NCBI GenBank assembly: GCA_903813345.2
Contig: CAIIXF020000011.1
Span: 17,407,754-17,471,753 of the forward strand
Length of the DNA: 64,000 nucleotides
Direction of reading: 5' to 3'
DNA from: Owenia fusiformis
Taxonomy: Eukaryota; Annelida; Polychaeta; Sabellida; Oweniidae
The position numbers and the translations under genes were made by a program. The stretch's first letter is position 1, and the number at the start of each line of letters is the position of its first letter. Below are positions 49,060 to 61,955 of the stretch, in pieces. Under the pieces are notes generated by a model, which was given only the letters and a program-made list of their open reading frames with translations, was not told the DNA's origin and did not search any database.

Positions 49060-51280
49060 TTACCAGACTATAACTTATTTAATGTTACCGAAGCTCTCTT
49101 TTAAGAAGTGAAGCCGAACGAATGCAAAAGGGTGTACCTGAACAGGCCTGCTGCATAAATATGAGCAGAAGCAGCCAGAATAAATGACTCAACTACTGGT
49201 TGACTTATATTATGATATGAAGATTAGATAAAAAAAAATTATTTGGCGAGACTCGATATAAGATGAGAATTTCCTCATCTTGATGAAGACGTCATCTCTA
49301 TTTATTTATCTTATTTATTATCATACAATGTAGTATTTTGCAATTAAAATAGAATCTTATGAGATCCTTATCAAATATTGCATCAAATTAGTATTTAATT
49401 GTATACAATGCATTAGTATTTAATGATAACAATTAGCTATTATTGTACCTAATTTATTCCCATTGTACATGTTTACTCAAAAATAAAGATATATGTGACA
49501 CATCGAATGAATGTTGTATCTGTATTGTGTATTTTTTGCTTGTGATTTATTTACATTTAGATGTTAAGAGATTACATGGAAATCACTTGGACAAAAGCAC
49601 TGAAAAAGTTGTCTTTTACAGGATGCAATACAGCCTATTCTATAGCTTTGCCTTCTCCATATTGTTTGTATTTTAAATAAAAAATAAACACATGTGTCCT
49701 AAAAAATACTGTGATTATCAATGTTTAAAATGATGCATGTATATTATCTCCACCTTGCGAGCCCTGTCTTTTCATTAAGTGATAATACTATTCTAGTAGC
49801 GACCTTATTTCATCCGCGGCCAACATCGTGAAATCGTTGCCCAAGGGGCCGACACAATGTTGCCCTTTGAAATGAGGTTATTGCTATATTGAAGTTTAAA
49901 AGCAAAATGATGTTTGTGAATTATGTGACTTTAAAGCGAGTAGGAACGTTTCATGCGTATAATAACATCCTAGCAATTTAGCTCATACATACTTCCAACA
50001 TAGATCTGGAATTTTTGCTAACAATCAGAATTATGATTAATGTTGAGAATTATGATTAATGTTGAACTTTTAAATAAACATGTAATATGTATAAACCTGT
50101 AGTTCAATTTCTATGCTAGATTTAGTGTGCCATTGCCACATTATGAATTAGTTTTGGTTGCAATGGTAACATCAACAATGGTACAGTGTTTTTACCTGGG
50201 AGTTTTGCAGTTGTGTACCCATAAGGCACAGATACTAGTTTTCTGCAAGAAAAAAAGCAAATTCTGCAATCTTTTAAAACGACGAAAACGGAAACGGAAG
50301 TCAGCTACTTTCTAGGTAAGAACTGCGCATCATTAGCGAACTCGCTTTAGCGAATTTAAACGTGATAGAATGTTGAATTTCACGGTGAAATCGTACTTGT
50401 ACTCAATAATGATTGATTGTTGTACATAAACAGACACTCTTCAAATACCCCGCAAAGGTAGGAGATCGTAAAATATGTAATTTCTGGAAATTCTGGTAAT
50501 TCCGTGGGATTTTCATGAAAATCAGGGATTCTGCAAAAAATTGAAGTTTTGTCAAATTCCGTCCACGCCGCGGAATTACGGAATACTAGTATCTATGATA
50601 AGGTATGATCGTCCTAGGATGAAGAAAATAATTCTTCTTCCTGGGATTGTCCAAGTCTAAGAAAATTAATGAACTTTGATTTAATGAGCTTTCATCAGTT
50701 ATCCCAAATCAGAAATCTGATGTCAAAATGTGATGTCATTACATCAAATATGATGTCATCACATCAACTTTTACCAACAGATTGGGAGCTGTTCATGTGT
50801 ACCATCGTCAGTTTTACCATATCAACCATAACTCATAACCATTACTATAATAAAATGGTTATCGCCTTATTTAGCATGTATGTAGAGTGATATATACACT
50901 ACATACCTGTATAAAATTTCAGGTTAGCAAAATTAATCAAAAAGATTTAATTGATAAAACATTTTATGTGAATTTTATTGACTATACCCTTGAAATATCT
51001 CTGCTTATCTGTCCGATGAATATAGTGCTGAATGAGGGAAGCCTATGTCCTTCGAGTGTATTTCAGAAATAACTTAGTTTGTTATCATTTTTGCAATCTT
51101 AATGTGGGATTATCTATCATAGAATGGAGTAGTACAATATGTTACCACGTATTCATGGCACTAGTGGGTTTTTATACTGGAGATCCTTAACGCTAGAGTA
51201 TCCCTGATAGTAATCCATTTTCTCGTCCTTTCTAAATATGATTACAGTATTTGTAATAACAGTATTGTTCCTACAGACTG
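49060..51280. other. UTP11 intron 3, no gene recognised
   Basis: AT-rich intron. A basic-tailed 62-codon frame at 50127-50315 ends beside a consensus donor (CTAG|GTAAGA at about 50315). It has no clear acceptor partner or homology and does not fit the UTP11 reading frame. An X-box-like GTTGCAATGGTAAC lies near 50157. Confidence 0.3.
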
Positions 51281-51284
51281 GGAA

Positions 51285-51720
51285 ATGGCATGGAATTTTT
51301 AGAAATATGGCTTAACATATCAGGGAATTTTGACATAACGTGGTTGGGTGTAATGGAATTTTTAAAAATAAGGCCAAGATAGCCTAAATCATCAGTGAAT
51401 TTTGGTTAGGAATTGTCATGGAATTTTTTAGAAATAAGGCCAATTTGGTCCAAGATATTTTTGAAAATAAGGCCAAGACAGCCTAAGATATCAGTGAATT
51501 ATGAAATAACATGATTAGGAATTATCAAAAAAAATTAAAAATAAGGCCAAGGCGGCTTAAAATATCAGGGAACTTTGAAATAACGTGGTTGGGAATTGTC
51601 ATAGAGTTTTTAGAATTAACGCCAATTTGCCCTAAATTGTCAGGGAATTTTGAATAAATGTCGTTTGTTTTTAAGTTAGTGAATCTTGAAATAATGTGGC
51701 TGAGAAAGGTCAGTGAATTA
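51285..51720 (+). repeat. Degenerate tandem repeat (GAAATAAGGCCAA / ATCAGGGAATTTTG units)
   Basis: The order GGAATTTTTAGAAATAAGGC, CAAGATAGCCTAAA, ATCAGGGAATTTTG, AATAACGTGGTTGGGAATTG recurs about five to six times, with irregular spacing and strong divergence. No coding role is suggested. The 94-codon frame at 51525-51809 (-) is a shadow. Confidence 0.7.
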
Positions 51721-52624
51721 AGTATCATACCTGTAAAAGTCAGATGTTGAAATTTATATCCAAAATTGAAGACTTTAAATATGTTGAGATCTTGTTTATG
51801 TTTATTCATTTAACACTGTTAGTGTAGTTATTTAATATGAAATCCGATTTGAAATCAGGAATAAAAGATACACATATAATAGGAAACTTCCATAATTTCT
51901 CAAATTAGTTGAGTATTTCCACCAGGAATACAGAGATGCTTATGGTATCCCAGACTGACACATATTTTATGACATTAAAACAAGACAATGATATTGTAAC
52001 ATTAAATGATAATTAATGTGTGGAATTAGACAAAGAGTGATACGTTAAGCATTAATAATTATTTAGTTGACACTCGCTTATTGTTTAGGCACAAAACTGC
52101 ACAACGCAATAATAAAATAAAATAAATTTGCATCAATCAGTTTGAATATATCAATATGCAGTACATTTAGATCATGTAATTGCTAATCACAACTGCCGTT
52201 TTATGCCTGATAGTGTTAAAAAAAGGACGGAAATTCTGTGGAAAATTTGCAAACTAAAACAAGAAATTTTGTTTGTGTGCTTGAATAATGGTCATTTGAA
52301 TCATTTAGCACAAAATGTTATATTTTTTCTCAGATTTGTAATCAATTGGCGAACATGGAAAGCATGTATTCAAACAAACTCGTACATATTGAATTTAGAT
52401 GGCTCTGGAGTCCGAATGTTAATAAAAGGGTGGCTCTGGAGTCTGTTTTAATGTAGACTGGGTCTTGAGTCTATTTTTCTGATTCTTCAAGTTCAAGGAT
52501 AATACTACAGTGAAATTTGAATACCATGCTATTTCTGGAATATACAATAATTTTATCATTCGATTGATCTAATCTGACATAATCTGAAAAATTACATCTG
52601 GGTTAAAAACACATTTGAATTTTA

Positions 52625-52870
52625 TGATCATTTTATTTCATCTTTATTACCCTTACTCTGCCCGAGCTGCTGGTACATTTTGAAGGGTGATTCAGAATGT
52701 ATAAATATATATAATATAAAAAAACATAAAAAAATGATTATATCTCTTGAAATCGGCATATCATCATTCTATTTAATCTTTAGTGTCTCTACTCTGTCAC
52801 AGAGCCGTTGGTGCAGTTCATCATTCATGTGTCAATCTGAATATATAAATATATAAAACATCTAAAAAAT
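52625..52870 (+). repeat. Two diverged direct copies, ~150-bp unit
   Basis: CATTTTATTTCATCTTTA, CTCTGCC, GCTGCTGGT and GAATGTATAAATATATA at about 52630-52725 recur as CATTCTATTTAATCTTTA, CTCTGTC, GCCGTTGGT and GAATATATAAATATATA at about 52768-52860. This is a decayed duplication in intron 3. Confidence 0.5.
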
Positions 52871-54600
52871 AGTATCGATTTGATAGAAATCATTAATCAT
52901 AATTTTTGATGAAAGTATCATATATTGAGACAATGGATGATAAAAGACACCTAAAAACAGAAAATTAAAAAAAAATTATGGGAAAAATACCTTAAAAAGA
53001 AAAAATTGGTCCATAGTAAATAAACAAAATGGCATGTATTTGATAAGTAGGTCAGACAACACTGTCCCTGATTGCACAGGTATTATGTTACCTGATCATT
53101 CTTCAAACAGGTAAACATAAATCATTAGCAGGTAACAATAGAAGGGTTCATCAAATCCTTTGATCTTTTTATCTTTGAAGTTGTAATTAAGACACCTTAA
53201 TTAATTCTTAGACATGTAGACCAGAAATGCAAAATTGTTAAGGAATTTGGTTAGAGGTGTGAATTGTTAATTGGTGGTAGTGAGTATATACAGTATCGAA
53301 TGAATTATTTTTAATTGTCACAACTGGAGAAATATCAGATAAGATTTTAATTTTGAAATGTCGCGCTATGTTTAATTAACAGTGTTTTAATTATTTGATG
53401 ATCAAATTACTTGGTTATGTATATAACCAAAATTCATAAAATCACATGAGTTGTATGATATTCATTTATGAGGTTTCTTGATATCAACTACTACTGCACT
53501 TTATCCTTGTATAGTACTTGATCGAGAATTTCCCTCAGAATTTTGAATGAATTTTGAAATGAATGTAACTCTAAATCCCTTTACAGTATCTGTACATACA
53601 AATAATCTTAAGTATTTTGTATTATAAAATACCCTCAACTTGCTGATATTTTCAAGAAAGATGAATTATTTGAATATTTTACAGTTTATGTTTGAAAATC
53701 CTCCAATATGGTAGTGATGGTAAAACGTATGCAAGCGCATGAGTCTGCTGAAAGGGAAGACACAAACCAAGGATCATTAGTGACTAATAGGGTATTAAAT
53801 CTCTAAAAGGAAACTTCTCCCATTCCAGCATTTAATTGATTAATTGTATATATTTGTTTCAAAACGAGTGAATATAATAAAGTGGCTAATTGAATATTAG
53901 GAGTTCTTTGGTGATATGATTTATTTAATGATTAAAAAATAAAGAAAATAGTAGGCTTGTAAAATTGAAAACACAAATGTCAAAATATTGACGATTTTTT
54001 ATTTTAATTTTAAACATGTCCTTAATGAGTTTTTTTAGGGTTAAAGTAACAAACAAAAACATCACTCAAAAGTCTAGATCTTAAAAGAAGTAGCGTGTTT
54101 AATCTAATTTTTCCTAAATCCTTGGCTTTCCTTAATAATCCGCTGACTACCATTGAAAATCACACATAATTAGCTTCCTCGACTTTAAACAAAATGAACA
54201 ATATAGTTATTGTTAACTTTGGCGATCACAGGTGGAAAGCAATCAGTCACCCACACAATACAGTTGTCTCAACTTCTTAATCCAAGCACAAATAGCACAA
54301 TCATTTCTTTTCAGAAAACCGAGCGAGGTTTTCGACATTTTTCAAGCATTGACACAAATTGAAAGGCGTTTAATTTCAGGTCATTTAGGCTTGAGCATGG
54401 ATTAATCAGTTCTTGCTAGGACCTTTGATTGTGAGTTTGTTCCATCTTTAGAGTTAATTGTTCAATTAGTGAATCAGCTAAAGGTCCCTATTAGACATTA
54501 TCTTTTGCATTGGTCGTTAGTATTCACCCATTCTTGTACAAATCAATTGATGAATTTATTTTCAAAGAAAATAGATTATCGGGGATCTGATTACATGTTT
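52870..54600. other. UTP11 intron 3, nothing recognised
   Basis: AT-rich intronic DNA without a supported feature. Confidence 0.35.
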
Positions 54601-54607
54601 CAGTTTC

Positions 54608-54778
54608 CGACACCCCCCCCCCTCGACCAAGAATTCTTTCAAAATCATGCAGTTTTTCACCATTCTGAGTATTTTTTGAGTGATTTTCACTATTTTTGGA
54701 TCAAAGTTGTGAAAAGTGAATTCCCCCTGGAGTTTTGTAAAAAATGACCCCCCCCCCTTGGCAAATCCTTTGGTACGG
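54608..54778 (-). repeat. Dispersed G-run repeat, copy 3 (inverted, UTP11 intron 3)
   Basis: Read on the minus strand it has the family order: CCAAGGGGGGGGG, CATTTTTTAC, TTCACTTTTCACAACTTTG, AAAATCACTCAAAA, TCAGAATGGTGAAAAACTGC, ATGATTTTGAAAGAATTC, then a G run. It is the only copy in this orientation within the window. The frames at 54469-54918 are repeat shadows. Confidence 0.85.
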
Positions 54779-55300
54779 AACCGATCTGATACTATAAAAC
54801 CCAAATGGTGGCATAAGAAAAAATCAAAACCCATGACACAAACTATATAAATGATCCTCGGAATAATACAATACCCCTGTTTAAATGCTGTTAAAAGCAT
54901 GCTTATCAATGATATCACAACTTAAACTCATCTCCCAATGGACAAGATAGTATGAAGTCAAAAAAACTATTAATCAAAAAGTATTGTTGCAGAAATGAAT
55001 ATCTCATCCTTACTTAAAAATCAAAATCATCAACATTTGATATTATGCAAAATGTTTACTTTTGATTGTAAAGTATTTGCTTTCTAATATCCTATTGCTC
55101 TATAATTGAACTAGATGTTTACATAAGGAAAAAGTAATCTGATGCTATACAAATTGTTATTTAACCCACACAATTTTAAAAAATATCGTAAGGCAAAAAA
55201 TGAAGTTAATGGTATGTTAGTTCTTTGAACAGATGTCTCCAATTGTAGCTGTAACCTCCCACTCATTGAGCTTAATCAGTTGGAAATTTTCAACCTGTTA

Positions 55301-55900
55301 GGCAGAATCTATTAAAATATAACACATTGTAAAAATGAGATTTGAATATACATTTATTCATAGTTGTTTGTTTTCATATTCTTTTGAGGCAGAATCTTTT
55401 AGAACATAACACATTGTAAAAATGAGATCGGAATATACATGTATTCATAGTTGTTTGTTTTCATATTCTTTTGAGACAGAATCTATTAAAATATAACACA
55501 TCGTAAAAATGAGATCGGAATATACATGTATTCATAGTTGTTTGTTTTCATATTCTTTTGAGACAGAATCTATTAAAATATAACACATCGTAAAAATGAG
55601 ATTTGAATATACATTTATTCATAGTTGTTTGTTTTCATATTCTTTTGAGGCAGAATCTATTAAAATATAACACATCGTAAAAATGAGATTTGAATATACA
55701 TTTATTCATAGTTGTTTGTTTTCATATTCTTTTGAGGCAGAATCTATTAAAATATAACACATTGTAAAAATGAGATTTGAATATACATTTATTCATAGTT
55801 GTTTGTTTTCATATTCTTTTGAGGCAGAATCTTTTAGAATATAACACATTGTAAAAGTGAGATTTGAATATATATGTATTCATAGTTGTTTGTTTACATG
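55301..55900 (+). repeat. 87-bp satellite B in UTP11 intron 3 (~7 copies)
   Basis: CAGAATCT recurs at 55303, 55390, 55477, 55564, 55651, 55738 and 55825, exactly 87 bp apart. Each unit contains TAAAATATAACACATTGTAA, ATGAGATTTGAATATAC and ATTCATAGTTGTTTGTTTTC. The copies are very similar with no indels, so the array is young. The unit sequence is not recognisably related to satellite A, despite the identical period. Confidence 0.95.
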
Positions 55901-56029
55901 GCACATGTATGTGATGTTATCCCATGGTTACAAGGATTATAGATCGAATATCAGGTGAAGATATATTTGATATGTGGATCAAGATATCATATTTTAGCAA
56001 AAAATCCCCAAAACAATTGAATGTCACTT

Positions 56030-56776
56030 CTCAAACCATCACTTCTCAAAATGTGATATTCGATGGTTTCAGAAGTGATATTCAGTGGTTTCAAAAGTGA
56101 TATTTGATGGTTTAGATTTTTTCAATACTTTTTTTCGAAATCTTTTTCAATTAATTATTTTCTCCAAAATTTTTTCAACATTTTTTAAAAAATTGCTTTC
56201 TCAAAATTTTTTTACTAATTTTACAATTCTATGGTTTTTCAAAAATATCAATATCTTCACTCATTCGCTGCGCTAACTCCTAAAGATATCAATATCCACT
56301 CATGGATATAAATGATATTTTTTCAAAACCATAGGATATTCCTATATTATCCTACACTTAGTGTACTAAATGTATAATAACATGAAAAAATAAATTTGAT
56401 ATTTATTGGCAAAATGAATATCCAGAGGATATCGTAACGATATACTCCGGGCGGAGGATATCGTGACGATATACTCCGGAAAACCCAATATGCGGAGGAT
56501 ATTGTGACGATATACTCCGCTTGTTGATTTCCCGCCAAATTGACTCTATTTGGCATGAAATTCATTTTACAATAATGTTATACATTCAGTACACCCCTTG
56601 TAAGTGTAGGATAATATACATCCTATGGTTTTTTCAGAATATCATTTTAATCTACTCGGTGATATTGATATATGCACTCGTTCGCTTCGCTCTCTCGTGC
56701 AGATATCAATATCACCTCGTAGATAAAAATGATATTCCTCAAAATCATAGGATATCCTATAAATATTCAAATCTCA
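56030..56776. mobile_element. GATATC-rich foldback element, copy 2 (UTP11 intron 3)
   Basis: Sequence at about 56231-56367 (ATATCAATATC, CACTCATTCGCTGCGC, ATAGGATATTCCTATATTATCC) is mirrored by 56596-56776 (GGATAATATACATCCTATGG, CACTCGTTCGCTTCGC, GATATCAATATCACC). Between them are three head-to-tail copies of GGAGGATATCGTGACGATATACTCCG-like hairpins (56412-56520; the first words differ slightly). TTTCCCGCCAAA, an E2F-type consensus, lies at 56528-56539. The half from 56400 to 56776 matches copy 1 at 31746-32085 in opposite orientation. Short GATATT/GGTTTCAAAAGTGAT repeats at 56030-56115 may be part of it. Confidence 0.7.
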
Positions 56777-57329
56777 AAAATGGATCAACTGCCTGAAACG
56801 TCATGTTCAAATCCCTGATATGTAAAGCCTTGAATAGACTAGATGCAATTGAAAATAATCTTGATTTACATCATTAAATATTCAAAATTCAGTCATTCAA
56901 AATTCAGTCAAGTGATATCTTATTGAAATATACCTAAAATTACATCTAAAAATGTTTCAAAAATTGTTTATCAACTTTGAAAATGTGACTTCGAGGTCGA
57001 GGAGATTCCCCATGGACTCCATGTTATGAAATCATAAAAAGTGAAATATATTTTCTTCAGTGGACAGATAATGTTTTGTTTTATTGGATATATTTCCATT
57101 TGTATATACTATCAGATACATAAAAGAAATATGAAAATTGATCAACTAGAACTGATGAATATTCAAGTTTAAGGGATCTTTGAAATAAGTCTGCCATGTT
57201 GTATGCTACGAATTAGCCACCTGGTGGTGAAACTAGTAACTATCTACTCACATCTGGGTTATTGAGTCAAGTGGCTGAAATTTTGGTGGTGAAAATACAA
57301 TATGGTATGGTTATTGATATACATATATT

Positions 57330-57610
57330 CAGTTGAAACCCAAGGGACCAATATCACCATTGTAACCAATATTGCCTTTATAACCTATGTTACCATTGTG
57401 GCCAATATTGCCAGAATTACCAAATTGAATATCATCATTGTTACCAATGTTGCCACAATGACCAATATAATCATTATTACCAATGTTGCCAGGGTGACTG
57501 ATATGACTATTATTACCAATGTTGCCAGGGTGAAAGATATGACTATTATTACTAGTGTTGCCACGATGATCAATATCACATTGTTCCATCACTATTATGG
57601 TCAATGCCGC
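57330..57610 (+). repeat. 36-bp minisatellite in UTP11 intron 3
   Basis: Units of the type ACCAATGTTGCCAGGGTGAC followed by TGATATGACTATTATT repeat with a 36-bp period in the most regular part (about 57478-57585), with shorter and more diverged units to the left. The period is a multiple of three, so frames of 114, 94 and 64 codons remain open on both strands. They are products of the repeat. Confidence 0.88.
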
Positions 57611-57619
57611 CAATATGTC

Positions 57620-58960
57620 AAAATATCACATTGCTTGACCTTATAAGGCAATGAAAAACGTTTACATTGGTTAGTCAGCCAGATCTTTCAAACTGTTAGT
57701 TCATTTGTCTTTTAGAAACCATCGGATAGCCATAGAACTTAGCTTCTATACCTCTATTCCTGCATTAACATACCTCTTAAAAAGGTATCGGGGCTAGTCT
57801 AATTTTTGATATTTGCCAGCAGCCCAGTGGCTGGACAACAAGACCATTTTCTGGCCTTCCATACTTCCAATTTGAAATATGTATTGAGATATATGATTGT
57901 TGTCATGTTTATTTTCATATAATATGTGGCCAGTTGAACAATTTTATTTTTCATCATCAAAAGAATATTTGTTGAGTCATACATTTGTTGTCATGTTTAT
58001 TTTCATATGGACGGTTGAACAATTTTATTTTTCTTCATAAAAAGAACAACAAATGCTGGAACCTTTGAATTAGTAACCTACAGATGGAACTTTCCCAACC
58101 ATGGTAACCTGTGTTGAAAATATTGCAGTTGTTGAATCCAAATTTTAAAAAATGAACAAATTGAGAAATTTCATGATGGGATTTTTATATAGAGATACAC
58201 ATGAAATCAACATGTTTATCTTGACTCCTTGAAATGGGTAATCAGGAAATCTGGTTGTTGTTGAAATTTATCGAGCCAGCGTGCCCATGTGACATTTTCC
58301 GGAGAAGTGTGAGAGAACTGAGAATGTCAGTTATAGAAGATTAAGCCACCAAAAGTGGCAAGTCATTTAATTAAACTGCTTGTGATTTATTTCATTTTGA
58401 TGGCGGGGTCTGACATGTGTGATCAGTCTACACAAATCATCCCATCATTCTTGTCTTAGTCCTCAATAAAAATCAGAAATCCTCGCAGACGATGTCACCG
58501 ATTTTTTGTCTTATTGCAATAGAATTTGATTGAGTGGTCAAAACTGTTAACATTTTAACATACTTAAAGTTAAGGCTGTTTAAAGTGTTTGGGTTTTGAT
58601 TGAAGAGTCTGTGGTTGAAGTGTATTTTGAGGGAAATGTTGGTATTTGTGATTGATATGAAAGGGTAGACCACAGTTTTAATTAAAGTCCAAGCATACCT
58701 CAGTCACAAATAATTCAAACAAATCAATTTTCGAAGCAATTTTGCAATTTTGAAATCGCCATTAACAGATGATTGGTGAATTGTGCTTCATGTAATCTAA
58801 AATCCATAGAACAAGATATATTGGCCGCAATGATTATACCATATGATCAATCAAATGATATTACAAATATAGCATGAAAGATATATGCTTTTTGTTTGTA
58901 CAGAATATCTCGGTTCCTGTTACGTTATAATTTGTAATGACCTTCATTTCCTATACATAA
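57620..58960. other. UTP11 intron 3, nothing recognised
   Basis: AT-rich intronic DNA. TTGTTGTCATGTTTATTTTC occurs twice (near 57898 and 57985), followed by TTGAACAATTTTATTTTTC, a short local duplication of about 87 bp. Confidence 0.4.
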
Positions 58961-58963
58961 AAC

Positions 58964-59145
58964 GTTTGATATCAAATTCAAAATGTTCATAATATTTGAT
59001 ATCAACTTCAAAGTGTTCATAAATATGTTTGATATCAAATTCAAAATGTTCATAATGTTTGATATCAAATTCAAAGTGTTCATAATTATGTTTGATTTCA
59101 AATTCAAAATGTTCATAATGTTTGATATCAAATTCAAAGTGTTTA
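58964..59145 (+). repeat. ~30-bp tandem repeat (TTTGATATCAAATTCAAA)
   Basis: About six copies of TTTGATATCAAATTCAAAATG followed by TTCATAAT, with units of about 30 bp and a few 33-bp variants. Frames on both strands are open only because of the repeat. Confidence 0.92.
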
Positions 59146-59224
59146 TAGATTTTATGTCATACTTTTATTGTTTGCAGGTTTTAGATTTAAACCTTATTGT
59201 ACTTATTGGCTATTGTATAAAACT

Positions 59225-59440
59225 CGATACAGTAAGACCTGTGTACAGTGAACAGCCATGAAGCTACCAGTGTTCACTGTAAGTAGGTGTTCACTACAGA
59301 GAAGCATTAATACAGAAGTTAGTGGAGTATATGCTATGAAGCGCAGTGTTTTCACTAGTCACAAGTGTTCACATAAGGTGTTCACTCAGACAGATTTAAC
59401 TGTTTATACTACATTTGAGGTATCCAAGATTGTAGACCTT
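59225..59440 (-). repeat. Dispersed GAACACC-rich repeat, copy 2 (inverted)
   Basis: GTGTTCAC words occur near 59269, 59288, 59368 and 59379, together with ACAGTGAACAGCCATGAAGC. The reverse complement aligns in order with 4615-4805. The open frames at 59258-59458 are shadows. Confidence 0.6.
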
Positions 59441-59459
59441 GACAGCACCAATGACTGAG

Positions 59460-61370
59460 ACCGTTGAGTAGAACATAAGAAATATATTTGTTTTTGTACA
59501 GAAAATGTTTTTATTGATGCAATTTTATGATTTTAACTGATTTTTTGTGTCACTCTTGTACAAATTACTAAAAAATGGCTGAAATCTCATTTATATATTT
59601 TAAGATAGTTTTAGAATTTACATCTGTATATCAGTTGAGTTTATTTTTTTCTTCCTTACAAATTGGAATATGAGAGTCTTACCTTGCATCTTGGTATACT
59701 TAAGATGCAGTGCTTACTGTATCTTGAACTGGAATTAGAAGGTGATCTAAAACAAAAGGAAATTAATTAGATGATGCAATTAATTAAGGCCATTAAAACA
59801 TGCATTTCTACTAGCCATTAATAGTATAAAGTCTCTTTTATTTAGCCTATTGAATAATACCCTGAGAATCAGAGTCTAGTGCATTATTGGAGATGAAGCT
59901 CTCTTTTAAGCAGCAAATCAAATTATTGGAAAGCCTAATTAATAATATTTTGAATGATATGTTAAATAGTTCTTTCTAATAATATTTAAATTGTGAGATT
60001 ACGAAGTTTATTGTAACTCTATATTCGATGTACTTTTGGATTTTATTGACAGACTGAGTTAGTGAACTTGGGGAATCATTCTTTACTGTTTACATAACAC
60101 TTAGTATAATACTCCTTCTGACTCTGATTTCTACTCAAATAATACGGCGCTTTGAAGTCCCAGAATTTTATTTGCAATAGTAGCTCAGCTCTTACACTGC
60201 TTTGTTATCTCATGTATCGATTCTATGTGGGGAACCTGGCACTCGTTATGTTCTTCATCATTATTTGTTTCAGTTAAAAGTCCATGTAGAGATACATTTT
60301 GTGTAATTTTATGATCTGATATCAATGTCAATGAGTTGTATAACATTGTACTGTATCCCCGTTTGTTTTGTCTCAATTGTTGGGTTTGGTTGCAAGGTAT
60401 CGATTTATAGTTTTTCCAGGGTCGCTATGTTTCGTGTTTTATCTTATAGGGGAGATCCATACCTTATAAGGTGTTTTAATAAGAGGTGTTCTTACCATAC
60501 AGGTTTTCTTTTGGTGGTGACATATTTTTATTATGTCACAATCACAAATGTTGACATATTGTTATGATTTCCAACTAATTGTGGACAGTATGCAGCAGTT
60601 GCTGTTTGGTGATTGGTGTTCGGCAGTCTGTGTTTGTAACAAAATGGCAGGTGGTGACAATGCACATGTTTATGCCTTGTTATCTTGAATAAAACTTCAA
60701 TAGAATGAAAAAACTTTAGTTCAACATTCAATATTTATTTCTCTGGGGCAGTGGCTGATAAAACTTAAATAATTAAACTCTGTTTCTTTGCATGGTCATA
60801 ATGATAAGGTCAAAATGAGTTGGTCAATCAATAAATCAACACAAATCCACATTTAATATTGTTTCCTAGATTATTATATCCATTAAAAATGTACAACAAA
60901 AGATAGTAAAAATGTGTAAATACTCTATTTCTGAATCTATCACTCTATCATTGGTAGATGTGATCAATTGTTTACAAGTTATGTTACTCAACAGTTATAT
61001 TTCCAAATATACATGTACTATCTAGTAAAGAACATATGTGATGTTGAGATTTTATGAATTTTTACAATAATTATTTATTTCAATAAAAAATATTCACAGA
61101 ATAATGCTTCATGTTTTTATCCCATTGTTTATTTGATTATGTTTTCTAGAACATTATATTTGATATTTTGTATGATGCTCTTGGCACAAATATCTGGAAC
61201 CTCTTTAGCATTGGCACATACCTTGTAAAATTGTCTTTGTATTTACATTTTATATTGTCATTGTAATGCTGCTCAACCTGAAATAAAAAATTTAAAAAAG
61301 TCGTATAGTAAGTTTTGGAAAACAAAACCATAAATAACTGTTTGTCTCAGAAAAAATGTAATATCTTACT
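59460..61370. other. UTP11 intron 3, 3' part, nothing recognised
   Basis: AT-rich intron with short open frames only. GAAGCTCTCTTTTAAG at about 59895 recurs at about 49091, but I could not extend this into a repeat family. Confidence 0.35.
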
Positions 61371-61377
61371 AATCATA

Positions 61378-61955
61378 TTTTATTTTGTGAATCCAAGATG
61401 GTGTTCATAAATTATAAATGACCAATTGTGTTTTGTGAATCCAACATTCGTTTTTTTATTTTGTGATATCATGCTGGCATCCATACAATATGAATAATAG
61501 TGCCATAAAGTATAGAATTTTTTGTTGTTACGATTTCTGAATGCTGTTCATAAAATATAAACAAATTATTATGTCAGCACCAGAAAGTGGCGACATATTG
61601 TGATATCCAGCATTTTTTTCCCATGTGTTGGTGTCATAGTCAGTGCGGGCGTTCAACTTCTGAAAATTTTTAAATATTCTTTTTCTAATTGCAACCATGT
61701 GATGAGTCAATTTGTTGCTGTCTAATTTTATTTTGTGATTCCTGATTGGTATCCATAAAGTTTAAACATGTTTTATTTTGAGAGAGCATCAATGCTCCAC
61801 AACCGAAGATTGCCTAGTGAAATTATGATGGTACCAGGTTAGGGTTAGAGTTATGTTTAAGGTGAGGGTAGTGATAGGGTGACAGGGGTTAGGATGATCT
61901 TCGGCCATCTTTTATTGCAGTCCAAAAAATTACCTATTTTATTTCGTGATTGCAG
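61378..61955 (+). repeat. Decayed tandem copies of the exon-4 acceptor region
   Basis: The exon-4 boundary reads TATTTTATTTCGTGATTGCAG|GATGGTGTCCATGAG. Similar strings precede it: TTATTTTGTGAATCCAAGATGGTGTTCATAAA (about 61380), TTTTGTGAATCCAACATTCG (61431), TATTTTGTGATATCATGCTGGCATCCAT (61457), TTACGATTTCTGAATGCTGTTCATAAA (61528), TTGTGATATCCAG with TTGGTGTCAT (61597-61640) and TTTTATTTTGTGATTCCTGATTGGTATCCATAAA (61727). The spacing is irregular. A short TTAGGG-like stretch (GGTTAGGGTTAG, 61837-61848) lies between the last decayed copy and the exon. Confidence 0.55.

Noticed and set aside
50127-50315. Cryptic UTP11 exon with a basic end and GTAAGA donor
   Set aside because: No convincing acceptor, no family similarity, and UTP11 exons 3 and 4 join perfectly without it.
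57302-57646. Repeat proteins of 12-residue units on both strands
   Set aside because: Open frames on both strands of a 36-bp minisatellite; a by-product of the period.
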